A DNA stretch of 64,000 bases from Paenibacillus allorhizosphaerae. GTDB taxonomy: Bacteria > Bacillota > Bacilli > Paenibacillales > NBRC-103111. The notes below the pieces were generated by a model, which saw only the letters and a program-made list of their open reading frames with translations, was not told where the DNA came from and ran no database searches. Made by a program: the position numbers and the translations under genes. Positions 8,936 to 17,403 of this stretch are shown one piece after another. The stretch's first letter is position 1, and each line of letters opens with the position of its first letter. The stretch lies in the NCBI RefSeq assembly GCF_910594985.1, contig NZ_CAJVCE010000012.1, positions 124,001 to 188,000 on the forward strand, in the 5' to 3' direction.

Positions 8936-8964
8936 ATTATATGACGAACGACGAGTGCCGTCTA
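8936..8964 (-). promoter_or_regulatory. Probable promoter of the sortase gene
   Basis: TAGACG (8959-8964) and a perfect TATAAT (8936-8941) are separated by 17 bases, about 57 bases upstream of the sortase GTG. Confidence 0.5.
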
Positions 8965-9020
8965 TGCAGGCAAAAGACTCGCATCGTATTGTTTCAATGT
9001 ACACAGCAGTCGTACAAAAG

Positions 9021-9048
9021 AAAAAACTCATATCTGAACTGATATGAG
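9021..9048 (-). terminator. Rho-independent terminator of the SMR operon
   Basis: A perfect 8-base stem (CTCATATC/GATATGAG) with a 6-base loop is followed on the minus strand by T6. It lies about 30 bases beyond the ykkD-like stop. Confidence 0.85.
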
Positions 9049-9078
9049 CGGAACGGAGTGATTCAATGTGAGAAGGAA

Positions 9079-9393
9079 TCATGAAATCCATTTGAGACCG
9101 ACGGTCGAAGCGATAATGAGCCCGATATACGCAATGCGTTTCCTCTCCCTTGGCTCGCCGAATGCAATCATCCCGAGCAGCGCGCTGCTCACCGTGCCGA
9201 TTCCCGTCCAAATCGCATAGGCGGTCCCCATAGAAATTTCCGACATCGCGAACGTAAGCAGTGAGAAGCTTAAGCCAAACGCGATCACAAGAAACAAGTA
9301 AGAGGTCCAGTGCCGATAGGTTGTAACGCGCTTTATCGCAACGACGCCCAACATTTCACACAAACCGGCGGCAATCAAGGCAACCCAAGCCAT
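9079..9393 (-). CDS. ykkD: Small multidrug resistance (SMR) transporter subunit, YkkD-like
   Basis: 104 residues with four membrane segments. The first helix carries the essential Glu (GLCEMLGVVAIK), and the conserved loop is GTAYAIWTGIGTVSSALLGM. Length and sequence resemble Bacillus YkkD. SMR proteins are proton-driven exporters of cationic compounds, and paired types act as heterodimers. The ATG at 9393 has GAGGGG nine bases upstream; another ATG at 9399 overlaps the preceding stop. It is translationally linked to the ykkC-like gene upstream. Confidence 0.85.
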   Translation of the reverse strand: MAWVALIAAGLCEMLGVVAIKRVTTYRHWTSYLFLVIAFGLSFSLLTFAMSEISMGTAYAIWTGIGTVSSALLGMIAFGEPRERKRIAYIGLIIASTVGLKWIS

Positions 9394-9395
9394 TT

Positions 9396-9740
9396 TCATT
9401 CACCCCTCTTTGCTTCGATTTCCCGCGTGACATTTTTGAGCCCGATGACGCCCGCTACCAGCGTGGCAACGAATAACAGTTTAAGCGGGTCGGCCGGCTC
9501 CCCGAAAAATACCATTTCCGCAATGACGGTTCCGCCGGTACCAAGACCTGTAAATACCGCATACACCGTACCGATCGGCAGTTTTGCTGCCGCATCGAGC
9601 AGCACTTTGAAGCTGAATATAATGACGGCCAGCGTGATAAACCAATGCCACCATGCGGTTGCGTGGCTTAAGCCGGCTACCCAGACGACCTCGAATACGC
9701 CGGCCAGCATAAGAACCCACCATTCCTTTTGCACTGCCAT
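9396..9740 (-). CDS. ykkC: Small multidrug resistance (SMR) transporter subunit, YkkC-like
   Basis: 114 residues, four membrane helices, with VFEVVWVAGLSHA carrying the conserved Glu and LPIGTVYAVFTGLGTGGTVIAEM. It closely resembles YkkC, the partner of YkkD, and the gene order (C then D, nearly overlapping) is that of the known pair. In Bacillus the pair is preceded by a guanidine-I riboswitch; here I see no such RNA, and a divergent LysR gene takes its place. The ATG at 9740 is directly preceded by a G-rich stretch, so the exact start is less certain than the frame. Confidence 0.85.
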   Translation of the reverse strand: MAVQKEWWVLMLAGVFEVVWVAGLSHATAWWHWFITLAVIIFSFKVLLDAAAKLPIGTVYAVFTGLGTGGTVIAEMVFFGEPADPLKLLFVATLVAGVIGLKNVTREIEAKRGE

Positions 9741-9883
9741 CCCCCCAGACGAAATTATCTTAAGATCCGCTGCATCCCGGCAACGATCCTCGTCTTTGGC
9801 TATTGTACAATAAATAACGCATATAGTATAATGATTGAAATTCATCGATATATCATTATTTTTGATACCATTGAGGTGAGGCC
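9741..9883. promoter_or_regulatory. Divergent control region of SMR pair and LysR gene
   Basis: The 143-base gap holds a 10-base palindrome (ATTGTACAAT) and, nearer the LysR start, overlapping dyads (AATGAT ... ATCATT, and GATATATC) of the T-N11-A kind that LysR proteins bind. Both divergent promoters must lie here. Confidence 0.45.
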
Positions 9884-10738
9884 ATGGAATTAACGGATCT
9901 TAAAGTATTTGTGACCGTCGCGGAAGAGGGCAGCGTGTCGCGCGCAGCCGAACGCCTTGAGTATGTGCAGTCCAATGTAACGGCCCGAATCCGCAAACTG
10001 GAGTCCGAGATAGGAGTCGCTTTGTTTTTCAGGCATCCGAAAGGCGTGACGTTGACGGATAAAGGAATCGTCTTTCGCGAATACGCGCTCTCGATCTTGA
10101 ACTTGTCCGAGGAATCGCTCCGGGCCGTCCGGGAGAAATCGTATCCGAGCGGACCGCTCTCGATCGGCGTCGTGGAAACCGTTACATGCGGCAATTTTAT
10201 GAATGCTTTATCCGCGTTCCAAAACCGGTATCCTGACGTTACGCTTTCCTTGATTACCGGGGCTTCATCGGAGCTTCTATCCATGGTGCTCGCCAATCAA
10301 TTGGACGGAGCTTTCGTCACCGGCGGGATGGCTTCGTCGAAGCTCGTTTCCGAGTACGAGATGCGCGATGAACTGGTGCTGCTTACCACCAATCAAGAGG
10401 AGGCATATCCGGATTTATCCAATACGAAATGGGCGGTTTCTCCGAAAGGCTGCCCTTTCCGAACCGTTCTGGAACAATGGCTCCATAGAGAAGGCATCGC
10501 GTTCGACAATATGATAGAAATCGGCTCGTTGGAAACCCTCCTGAGCTGCGTACGTGCCGGGCTTGCCTCCACCTTGCTGCCGACATCCGTGTTGACCGGA
10601 GATTATCAGTCGCTTGCGGCTTACCCCATCCCGGAAAAGTTCCGATTTACGAACACAAATCTTGTGCGGCGCAAAGACCGGTTTTACGGCAAAGCTTTTG
10701 CCGCCTTCGCCGAAATGATCAACCAAAGCGGGCTGTAG
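9884..10738 (+). CDS. LysR-family transcriptional regulator
   Basis: 284 residues. The winged helix is at the N-terminus (MELTDLKVFVTVAEEGSVSRAAERLEYVQSNVTARIRKLESEIG), followed by the effector-binding domain. GAGGTGAG precedes the ATG. The QSNVTARI recognition helix puts it near the YtlI/CynR/CysL-like branch, but no effector can be assigned. It is divergent from the ykkCD-like exporter genes and probably regulates them. Confidence 0.9.
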   Translation: MELTDLKVFVTVAEEGSVSRAAERLEYVQSNVTARIRKLESEIGVALFFRHPKGVTLTDKGIVFREYALSILNLSEESLRAVREKSYPSGPLSIGVVETVTCGNFMNALSAFQNRYPDVTLSLITGASSELLSMVLANQLDGAFVTGGMASSKLVSEYEMRDELVLLTTNQEEAYPDLSNTKWAVSPKGCPFRTVLEQWLHREGIAFDNMIEIGSLETLLSCVRAGLASTLLPTSVLTGDYQSLAAYPIPEKFRFTNTNLVRRKDRFYGKAFAAFAEMINQSGL

Positions 10739-10790
10739 GCTTTCATCCAGAACGATCAATTATCAACGTTCTAAGAAGGTGGGTAACACC

Positions 10791-10820
10791 AAAAAAAACC
10801 GGACTTTTCACAAGCCCGGT
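10791..10820 (-). terminator. Rho-independent terminator of the pentapeptide-repeat operon
   Basis: Stem ACCGGACTT/AAGCCCGGT (one mismatch) with a 5-base loop, followed on the minus strand by T8. It lies 38 bases past the stop of the 10858-11463 gene. Confidence 0.85.
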
Positions 10821-10857
10821 CTTACGTTACCCTATAAAACGATACCTTTTATGCAGA

Positions 10858-11463
10858 TTAATCGATTTTTGCCCCGAACGAACGCAAAAATACAATCGCT
10901 TGAACGGCGTCCATCCGCACTCCCTTGACCTCAATGGAACGAAAGTCGATACCGTCCACAACGGCTCCGCGCAAATCGGCTCCCTGCAGCTTCGCTTTCG
11001 ATAATTGCGCCCGAGTAAGATCAGCATTGCGCAAATCGGCTTTTTCCAGATTGGAGCCTGACAAATCCGCCTCGAGAAATCGGATGCCCCGTAAGTTTTG
11101 CTTGGATAGCTGCGTCTGGCGGAGGTTCGTATAAGACCAATCCCCTTGATGCAGCGTGGCTCCATCGAGCTGCGCTTTCGAGAAGTCCGAGCCGGTCATC
11201 TTGCATTCGTTGAATTTGGAAACGAACAAGTTCGCTTCATGGAACGTGCAGTTCATAAAGGCGGATTCCGTATGAATCGATGCGTTCAATTGAGCGCCGC
11301 GAAAATCGCATTCCACGAATCTGCACGCAGTCGTCGTAATCTCCTCCAACGAAGCGCCGTTAAACCGGCAGCGGTGAAAGGTGCAGCGAGTCAGCTCTCC
11401 GAATCTTAAATCTTTGTGCGTGAAATCAACGTTTTCATAGTTTTGATCGATGTATTGATACAT
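10858..11463 (-). CDS. Pentapeptide-repeat protein
   Basis: 201 residues made almost wholly of A(D/N)LxX pentapeptides, most regular from residue 115 to 175 (RFLEADLSGSNLEKADLRN and ADLTRAQLSKAKLQGADLRG). Such proteins fold as a right-handed quadrilateral beta-helix. Some family members (Qnr, MfpA) mimic DNA and protect gyrase, but most have no known role, and nothing here shows gyrase binding. It is second in a two-gene operon with a paralogue 35 bases upstream; the two proteins share a related C-terminal tail (FLRSFGAKI versus FAKQFGLAI). Confidence 0.85.
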   Translation of the reverse strand: MYQYIDQNYENVDFTHKDLRFGELTRCTFHRCRFNGASLEEITTTACRFVECDFRGAQLNASIHTESAFMNCTFHEANLFVSKFNECKMTGSDFSKAQLDGATLHQGDWSYTNLRQTQLSKQNLRGIRFLEADLSGSNLEKADLRNADLTRAQLSKAKLQGADLRGAVVDGIDFRSIEVKGVRMDAVQAIVFLRSFGAKID

Positions 11464-11498
11464 AAGTTCTCCTCGCTTTTTCGTATTTCTCTAACCGG

Positions 11499-12146
11499 CT
11501 ACTCTTTAATGGCAAGACCGAATTGCTTGGCAAATACGGACGCCTGCTCCCGGGAAATGACGCACCCCTGCAAATCGGCGAGCCCGGCGCCCAAGGCGTC
11601 GAATTCGCAGTCGCTCAAATCGATGCCTTCCAGCTTTACGCCGGTCATCTGAGCGCGATCCATATTGGAACGGCTGAAATACACTTTTTGAAACGCCGCA
11701 TTATAAAAATCCGCGCTGCAGAGCGAGCATTCCTGAAACAGCGCTTGTTTGGCATTGGAAAAACGAAACGTCGCGTAATCGGCGATGCAGCGGTGAAACT
11801 GAACATTTCGAAAGGTGGCTCCCGTCAAGTCGACCCCGATCATTTTGCAATCGTAAAATGCCGTCCGATGGATGATCGCATCATGAAAAATGACGTTGGA
11901 CAAGTCGCATCGTTCGAACACGATGTCGGTCAGTTCCAGATCGGTAAGCGATGTTTCCGTGAATGTTACATTTTGAAAGACGATCTTGTCGAACGAAACT
12001 TTTCCGGCCGTCTGGCTGTCAATGGTGCAGTCACATATGATGCCCAGGCTGAATTCATCTTCCGGCTGCAGATGATAGGCCGGCTGCGTAATGTTCGCCA
12101 ACGTTTTCGGAAGTTTGGGCGCTTCGATTATTTTTTTACTACTCAT
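11499..12146 (-). CDS. Pentapeptide-repeat protein, paralogue of the next gene
   Basis: 215 residues with degenerate pentapeptides (LTDLELTDIVFERCDLSNVI, CSLCSADFYNAAFQK). The start is ATG at 12146 with GGAGG six bases upstream; the open frame further upstream (to 12200) has no ribosome binding site. It is the first gene of a two-gene minus-strand operon with the 10858-11463 gene. Many Cys and Phe residues occupy the inward positions. The function is unknown. Confidence 0.82.
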   Translation of the reverse strand: MSSKKIIEAPKLPKTLANITQPAYHLQPEDEFSLGIICDCTIDSQTAGKVSFDKIVFQNVTFTETSLTDLELTDIVFERCDLSNVIFHDAIIHRTAFYDCKMIGVDLTGATFRNVQFHRCIADYATFRFSNAKQALFQECSLCSADFYNAAFQKVYFSRSNMDRAQMTGVKLEGIDLSDCEFDALGAGLADLQGCVISREQASVFAKQFGLAIKE

Positions 12147-12220
12147 CGGCAGCCTCCATATATAGAAACTTCGTAAGATCCAGATAATCACATTCCTCAT
12201 TATACATGAACAAAAAGATC

Positions 12221-12265
12221 AAAAAAAAGATCGATTACGAGCCCGCTTTAACTCGTCATCGATCT
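12221..12265 (-). terminator. Rho-independent terminator of the 12334-12987 gene
   Basis: A long stem (AGATCGAT, one mismatch, ACGAG; 12228-12241 with 12252-12265) is followed on the minus strand by T8. Confidence 0.85.
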
Positions 12266-12333
12266 ACTATTATTCATAACGGAATAATTGGATTTTCCCG
12301 AACATGATGCCCTTTCAAACATGCTTTTAACGG

Positions 12334-12987
12334 TTACGGCAAGACGACGATGCCGCCCAAGTTTTCCGAACCGCTGCCGCTTTGCAGACCGGTAATGAGC
12401 CATTTGCCGTCCTTCATGCCCAGCGTTACTTTCACGGAGCCTTCTCCCGCGCTGCCCGTAGACGTCTTTAATTGGAATACGATATCGTAGCTTGCCGCCG
12501 CCCCATTACCGTCTTCAACACCGCCTGTCACCTTAAAGCTGTCAACCCACGGACTGGACAAGCCGGTGACCCAATGCATCTCTTCATACGATTTGAGGGT
12601 TTGAGTTTGAATATCGGACGACAACAGCGCATATTGAACGGCACCGTTTCGGTTTTTAACCGCTTCAGCCCATGCTTCAACCGCCTTGTCGGCGGAAGAT
12701 GGAATGATCGCACTCCGCAGCAAATCGATTTGCGATAGTAACGACGCCCGATCCGCGTAATCAACGGTAACCATTTGCTCCTTTTCGTTCCATTTCACGT
12801 CGGCCCCCGTCGCTTCGGCAACCGCGCGAATCGGTACCATCGTATTCCCTTCGATAATTTGTGGGGGCACTTCGGTTGCGATCGAATTTCCGTTAACAAC
12901 GAGCTTGACTGCGTTCGCGGAATATGCGGCACCGCAGAACAGCACCAGGGCAATCATCGAGCTTGGTACAACCATCCACTTTTTCAC
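12334..12987 (-). CDS. Secreted protein with copper-amine-oxidase N-terminal-like domain
   Basis: 217 residues. A signal peptide (KKWMVVPSSMIALVLFCGAA, cleavage near SANA) precedes one copper amine oxidase N-domain-like repeat (VPIRAVAEATGADVKWNEKEQMVTV). The rest is an uncharacterised mixed domain that resembles the fold of NTF2-like or lipocalin-like accessory domains. Despite the name, these domains are non-catalytic modules common in Paenibacillus cell-surface proteins. The start is GTG at 12987, seven bases after GAGGTG. It is monocistronic and has its own terminator. Confidence 0.75.
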   Translation of the reverse strand: MKKWMVVPSSMIALVLFCGAAYSANAVKLVVNGNSIATEVPPQIIEGNTMVPIRAVAEATGADVKWNEKEQMVTVDYADRASLLSQIDLLRSAIIPSSADKAVEAWAEAVKNRNGAVQYALLSSDIQTQTLKSYEEMHWVTGLSSPWVDSFKVTGGVEDGNGAAASYDIVFQLKTSTGSAGEGSVKVTLGMKDGKWLITGLQSGSGSENLGGIVVLP

Positions 12988-13175
12988 CTTGGAACACCTC
13001 GTTAGTAAGATTTCCTTTCCTATCAAACAGACGATACCGCAGCATTAAAGGTTTCAATTCATGGAAATCAGGCGAATGGAAATGATCCCCACTTGCATGA
13101 AATTACGAAAGCCCAAGCACGTTTAAACAAACATCATATGTAAATAATGAGGGGTGATAGTGAAAGGAGAGTCCG

Positions 13176-13514
13176 ATGACTTACACGAATATTGCCACTT
13201 TTCTGCTTTTAACAAGTGTCGTTTATGTGACCATGCTATTTACCATTCGAGAGTTATTGTTGTCAAAATTACTGCCTTATGCCAAAAAAGCGATAATGAA
13301 GAGCGGAAATCAAAATTTATACGTAAAAGATGCTTCGCTCAAAAAAGTAACCAATCACCCCGAGAAATCTTCGTTAACCGCAATGATCGCCATGTGCACC
13401 GTGGTCGACGGAACTTCGCAAAACGCAGTGGCTCTCGTGGAATTTGTATTCACGGAAACGAAACAAATTAAAGTTTGCCATACCGAGCTGATCACCGAAC
13501 CCGTTGCCAGGTAA
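13176..13514 (+). CDS. Hypothetical single-pass membrane protein
   Basis: 112 residues with AAAGGAG six bases before the ATG. One N-terminal membrane segment (NIATFLLLTSVVYVTMLFTI) is followed by a short soluble domain with two Cys residues. I do not recognise a family. No neighbour is close on the same strand: the copper-amine-oxidase-like gene is divergent and the next gene begins 214 bases later. Confidence 0.65.
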   Translation: MTYTNIATFLLLTSVVYVTMLFTIRELLLSKLLPYAKKAIMKSGNQNLYVKDASLKKVTNHPEKSSLTAMIAMCTVVDGTSQNAVALVEFVFTETKQIKVCHTELITEPVAR

Positions 13515-13728
13515 TAGGTGATCGGCTTTTGCTCTTACGCTAGCTCCCTCCCCTTACCTTTTAAGCCCTTCGCCCCTTCTTATGTCCATATTCGATCGCA
13601 TTCTTGATGAGGTAACTATCCTTTGAGCGCGTACTTTTTATTGATAACATCAACTAATTTACAACTAAACAACAGCTTGTCCTTGTAATATACTTACAAT
13701 CAAATCCAATAACAAAGGAGGTTATCCG

Positions 13729-15108
13729 TTGAAAACGATCAGTTTACCGGCGGAGTCGATCCCCATCAGCAAACAGGCGGATGTCGTCGTCATCGGGGGC
13801 GGCCCGTCCGGCATCGCCGCAGCGATAGCGTCGGCGCGTAACGGCGCGAAGACGCTGCTCATCGAACAGCGGGGCTATCTCGGCGGAATGGGTACCGTCT
13901 CGCTTGTCCCGGCATTTTGCCCTTTTACGGACAAAGAAAAACCGGTGATTCGCGGAATCGGCTTGGAACTGCTGGAACAGATGAAGCAAAATTGCAGTGC
14001 CGAATACCAGCGTATGTACCGCAGCAGCCTGGATTGGGTGCCGATCGACCCGGAAGTGCTGAAGCGGGTTTATGACGAAGCGGTGCTTGCTTGTGGTGTC
14101 GAGCTGCTCTATCACACGTTCGTCGGCCAAATCGTAAAAAGCGACGATGATCACCATGTTCATACGATCGTCGTCTTGAACAAATCCGGACGCTCCGCCA
14201 TCGAAGCGAAATATGTGATCGATGCGACCGGAGATGCGGACATTGCCGCCCTTGCCGGCGCCCCGTTTCAAAAGGGGGGATCGGCAGGAGAAATGCAGCC
14301 GGGTACGATGTGTTATTTGGTCACGAATGCAGACCGCAAGGCGTTCACCCGCTATTTGAAGGAAAGCGGCGATTCGGGGCAAATTCATTTGGCGGTCGAG
14401 AAAGCGCAGCAAGCGGGCGACCTGCCGGCGGGCAGAAAGAAAGTATCGGGATTCGCCTGGCTGTCGGACCATCTGGTCGGCGTCAACTTCGGTCACGTCT
14501 TCGGCGTGGACGGGACGAAAGCCGAAGATTTGACGAAAGGCGCGGTTGAAGGCCGAAGGCTCGCAAAAATACAAGTGGATTTTTTACGCCGTTATGTGCC
14601 GGGATTCGAACATGCTCATTTGACGGCGACCGGCGAACAGATCGGCATCCGCGAGACGCGTCGCATTGTAGGGGACTATATTTTGACCGAGGACGATTTC
14701 GTGAATACGCGAAGCTTTGCCGACGATATTGCCCGCAACGCCTATTTTATCGATGTGCATTTGGCGACGAGCGGCGATCAAATGAGCATTTACCGTCTGC
14801 CTCCCGGCCATTCGCATGGCGTTCCGTACCGCTGTCTGCTGCCCAAAGGGCTCGACAACGTATGGGTCGCCGGCCGCTCCGCATCCGCGGACCGCATCGT
14901 GCAAAGCTCGCTCCGCGTTATGCCGAACTGTTTTGCGATGGGGCAAGCCGCAGGAACCGCCGCCGCGCTTGCCGCCGAACATTCGATGACAAGCCGAGAT
15001 GTCCCCATTGGCCGGCTTCAAGAGCGGCTCGTACGCCAGGGCGCATGGCTCGGAGATCGCGTTTGGGACGGCGAGACGCCAATCCATCAAGAAGGAGTGC
15101 GCTTATGA
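13729..15108 (+). CDS. FAD-dependent oxidoreductase
   Basis: 459 residues. The dinucleotide-binding motif is at the N-terminus (VVVIGGGPSGIAAAIASARNGAKTLLIEQRGYLGG), and a second FAD contact is VIDATGDADIAALAGA. It looks like the FAD_oxidored family often found among carbohydrate-utilisation genes. The start is TTG at 13729, seven bases after AAAGGAGG. The stop overlaps the GH130 start (ATGA), so the two are translationally coupled, which suggests a joint role in handling a sugar or sugar-derived compound. The substrate is unknown. Confidence 0.85.
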   Translation: MKTISLPAESIPISKQADVVVIGGGPSGIAAAIASARNGAKTLLIEQRGYLGGMGTVSLVPAFCPFTDKEKPVIRGIGLELLEQMKQNCSAEYQRMYRSSLDWVPIDPEVLKRVYDEAVLACGVELLYHTFVGQIVKSDDDHHVHTIVVLNKSGRSAIEAKYVIDATGDADIAALAGAPFQKGGSAGEMQPGTMCYLVTNADRKAFTRYLKESGDSGQIHLAVEKAQQAGDLPAGRKKVSGFAWLSDHLVGVNFGHVFGVDGTKAEDLTKGAVEGRRLAKIQVDFLRRYVPGFEHAHLTATGEQIGIRETRRIVGDYILTEDDFVNTRSFADDIARNAYFIDVHLATSGDQMSIYRLPPGHSHGVPYRCLLPKGLDNVWVAGRSASADRIVQSSLRVMPNCFAMGQAAGTAAALAAEHSMTSRDVPIGRLQERLVRQGAWLGDRVWDGETPIHQEGVRL

Positions 15109-16100
15109 CTGAATTGATTACGCTGACATCCAGCCCTATGATCCGGCGTCATCCGGACAATCCGATCTTGTCGGCAAAAGATGTGCCCTATGCCCCCGCG
15201 CTCGTCTTTAATGCTGGCGTGACGAAGTATGAGGGCAAATATGTTATGGTGTTTCGCAACGACTACGGAAGCGTGCAAGAGCAGACGCTGCTGCACTCCA
15301 GCACAACCAACCTCGGTCTCGCGTACAGCGACGACGGCATTCACTGGGACGTGCAGCCGTTTCCTTGCTGGCACTGGCATGACGAGGAAGTCATCCGCGT
15401 ATACGATCCGCGCCTGACGGTGCTGGAAGGCAAAGTGTATATGTGCTTTGCCGTCGATACGCAGCACGGCGTCCGTGGAGGCATTGCCGCAACGGAAGAT
15501 TTCAGCAATTTCGATGTACTCAGCATGAGCGTGCCGGATAACCGCAATATGGTTTTGTTTCCCGAGCGGATCGGCGGCAACTACGTGCGGCTGGAGCGGC
15601 CCTTTCCGGTTTATAGCCGCGGGAAGCATCGATTCGACACATGGATTTCCGACTCGCCGAACTTGACGCATTGGGGCAATTCGAAGCTCGTGCTCGGCGT
15701 GGAGCACGTGCCTTACGCCAACGACAAGATAGGGCCTGCGGCACCGCCGATCAAGACCAAGCACGGCTGGCTGACGACGTTCCACGCCGTAGACATCGAT
15801 GCCGCGAGAGGCAAAAACGGCTGGGAAGCGGCTTGGAAAAAGCGGTACTGCGCAGGCATCATGCTGCTGGATTTGGAGAACCCGGACAAAATCGTCGGTT
15901 TATACAAGGAGCCGCTGCTGGCGCCGGAAGCGGCTTACGAGGTCGACGGCGGCTTCCGCAATCATGTCATTTTTCCGGGCGGTATGATTCTCGAGGAGGA
16001 CGGCGAAGTGAAGCTGTATTACGGTGCCGCCGATACGGTCGAATGCCTCGCAACGGCGCATGTCGACGATTTGGTCCGACTTTGCCTCGGCAGCAATTGA
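15105..16100 (+). CDS. Glycoside hydrolase family 130 protein
   Basis: 331 residues. Motifs of the five-bladed GH130 propeller include RRHPDNPILSAKDVPYAP, the RNDYGS segment and VYMCFAVDTQHG. GH130 enzymes are mostly beta-mannoside phosphorylases or hydrolases acting on short mannosides. A phosphorylase would need basic phosphate-binding residues that I cannot place by eye. The ATG overlaps the stop of the FAD oxidoreductase by four bases. A LacI regulator lies convergent downstream and a solute-binding protein gene follows it. Confidence 0.82.
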   Translation: MTELITLTSSPMIRRHPDNPILSAKDVPYAPALVFNAGVTKYEGKYVMVFRNDYGSVQEQTLLHSSTTNLGLAYSDDGIHWDVQPFPCWHWHDEEVIRVYDPRLTVLEGKVYMCFAVDTQHGVRGGIAATEDFSNFDVLSMSVPDNRNMVLFPERIGGNYVRLERPFPVYSRGKHRFDTWISDSPNLTHWGNSKLVLGVEHVPYANDKIGPAAPPIKTKHGWLTTFHAVDIDAARGKNGWEAAWKKRYCAGIMLLDLENPDKIVGLYKEPLLAPEAAYEVDGGFRNHVIFPGGMILEEDGEVKLYYGAADTVECLATAHVDDLVRLCLGSN

Positions 16101-16108
16101 TGTACGAA

Positions 16109-16186
16109 CGAATAGCGGCTGTACACCGTATTCCGTGATCGAGGTTCTTCTCTTGCGTCACTCGGAACCGGAACATCCGCTATTCG
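16109..16186. repeat. Long imperfect stem-loop between convergent genes
   Basis: Arms 16109-16118 and 16177-16186 (CGAATAGCGG/CCGCTATTCG) pair perfectly. Inside them TTCCGTGA pairs with TCACTCGGAA apart from two unpaired bases. It sits between the convergent GH130 and LacI genes. It could end both transcripts, but there is no T-run. Confidence 0.5.
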
Positions 16187-16197
16187 GCTGCAATTCA

Positions 16198-17238
16198 CTA
16201 TATCAGTTTCTTTACCGTATCGCCTTCAAAGAAAGGTCCTTGCAAGCGAATATGTTCATAGGGAAGATGCGCGTTGGCGAGACGCCACAGCATCCGGTCG
16301 GCGGCACGGTACCCGGTCTCCTTCATCAGCAGAACGGGGTGCGTGATGCCGGGGATAAAGCTGCTGTGGACATGGTCCAGCCGGATCAAAGAAACGTCTT
16401 GCGGGACTTGATACCCCGTCTCGCTCAATGCGTAATAAATCCAGGCAAGACTCATTTCCGTCGCACATAACAGCGCGGTCGGCTTCATCCGCTCCATATG
16501 CCGCTTGAATGTATCTACCCATTCGACCTGGTTGTCCGGCATATGGATCAGGTGATCCTCTTCGCGGACCGGCAAGCCCTCCTGCTTCATCGCTTCCACA
16601 AACGCCAGCCAGCGCTGCTTGTATCCGCGGGTCCGGTCCACATCTCCGAAATAGAGCAAGTCGCGATGACCGTTCTTAGTCAAATAGTGCACCGACTGCC
16701 GCGTTGCATCGTGGACGTCCCAGATCACGCTGTCGACCTTCGCTCCGACGGGCGGAAAGTTGAGCAAAATTTTCGGCATCTTGAGCTCGAGCAATAAAGC
16801 TTCCAACGGCCGGGGAATAAGCGCGGTGATGAACAAGCCGTCCGCATACGGCAGCCCTTCCAGTTCCATCCAGCTTGGGAAGCTTTGCGCAGGCAGCGAG
16901 TCCGGCATAAAGGCCAAATCGATTTTATGACCCAATTCAAACATACGCTCCTTGAGCCCCTGGAACAGCAGTTGAATGGAGGGACTGGAGGAAATGTCTG
17001 AGGAAGTAATGACAAGAAACCGCCGCTGTTTGACCGAGAGGCGCGGGATCCCTTCGTAGATCAAGCTGTTCTCCTGGTCTTTGGTCAAATAGCCCAGTTG
17101 ATGCGCCAGCTGGAGTACTTCTTTTCGCGTCTCCTCCGACATGCCCGGCAGTCCGCGCAATGCTTTCGACACCGTATAGACGCTTAAACCCAATTGTTTG
17201 GCTAGAAGAGACAACGTTACTTTCTTTTTGCGAGGCAT
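16198..17238 (-). CDS. LacI-family transcriptional regulator
   Basis: 346 residues. The helix-turn-helix and hinge are at the N-terminus (VTLSLLAKQLGLSVYTVSKALRGLPGMSEETRKEVLQLAHQLGY), followed by a sugar-binding periplasmic-type core. VYTVSKAL is the recognition helix. The ATG at 17238 lies eight bases after AAGGA; a TTG one codon earlier is an alternative. It lies between the GH130 operon and a solute-binding protein gene divergent from it, and probably represses one or both in the absence of the sugar. Confidence 0.9.
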   Translation of the reverse strand: MPRKKKVTLSLLAKQLGLSVYTVSKALRGLPGMSEETRKEVLQLAHQLGYLTKDQENSLIYEGIPRLSVKQRRFLVITSSDISSSPSIQLLFQGLKERMFELGHKIDLAFMPDSLPAQSFPSWMELEGLPYADGLFITALIPRPLEALLLELKMPKILLNFPPVGAKVDSVIWDVHDATRQSVHYLTKNGHRDLLYFGDVDRTRGYKQRWLAFVEAMKQEGLPVREEDHLIHMPDNQVEWVDTFKRHMERMKPTALLCATEMSLAWIYYALSETGYQVPQDVSLIRLDHVHSSFIPGITHPVLLMKETGYRAADRMLWRLANAHLPYEHIRLQGPFFEGDTVKKLI

Positions 17239-17403
17239 CAATAAGGTCCTTTCGCTTATATATTCAACAAAAACACAACTATAATTTATTGTATTTTCAT
17301 TGTAACATAAACCATGCAGGCAGAAGAAGACGTTACTTCAATTCAGCATAATGTAAGCGTCATCATTTATTGAATTAAAAAGTCGGGAAACGGGGGTTCA
17401 CGT

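Noticed and set aside
9741..9883. Guanidine-I (ykkC) riboswitch
   Set aside because: The gap is only 143 bases shared by two divergent genes, and none of the conserved ykkC RNA blocks are present.
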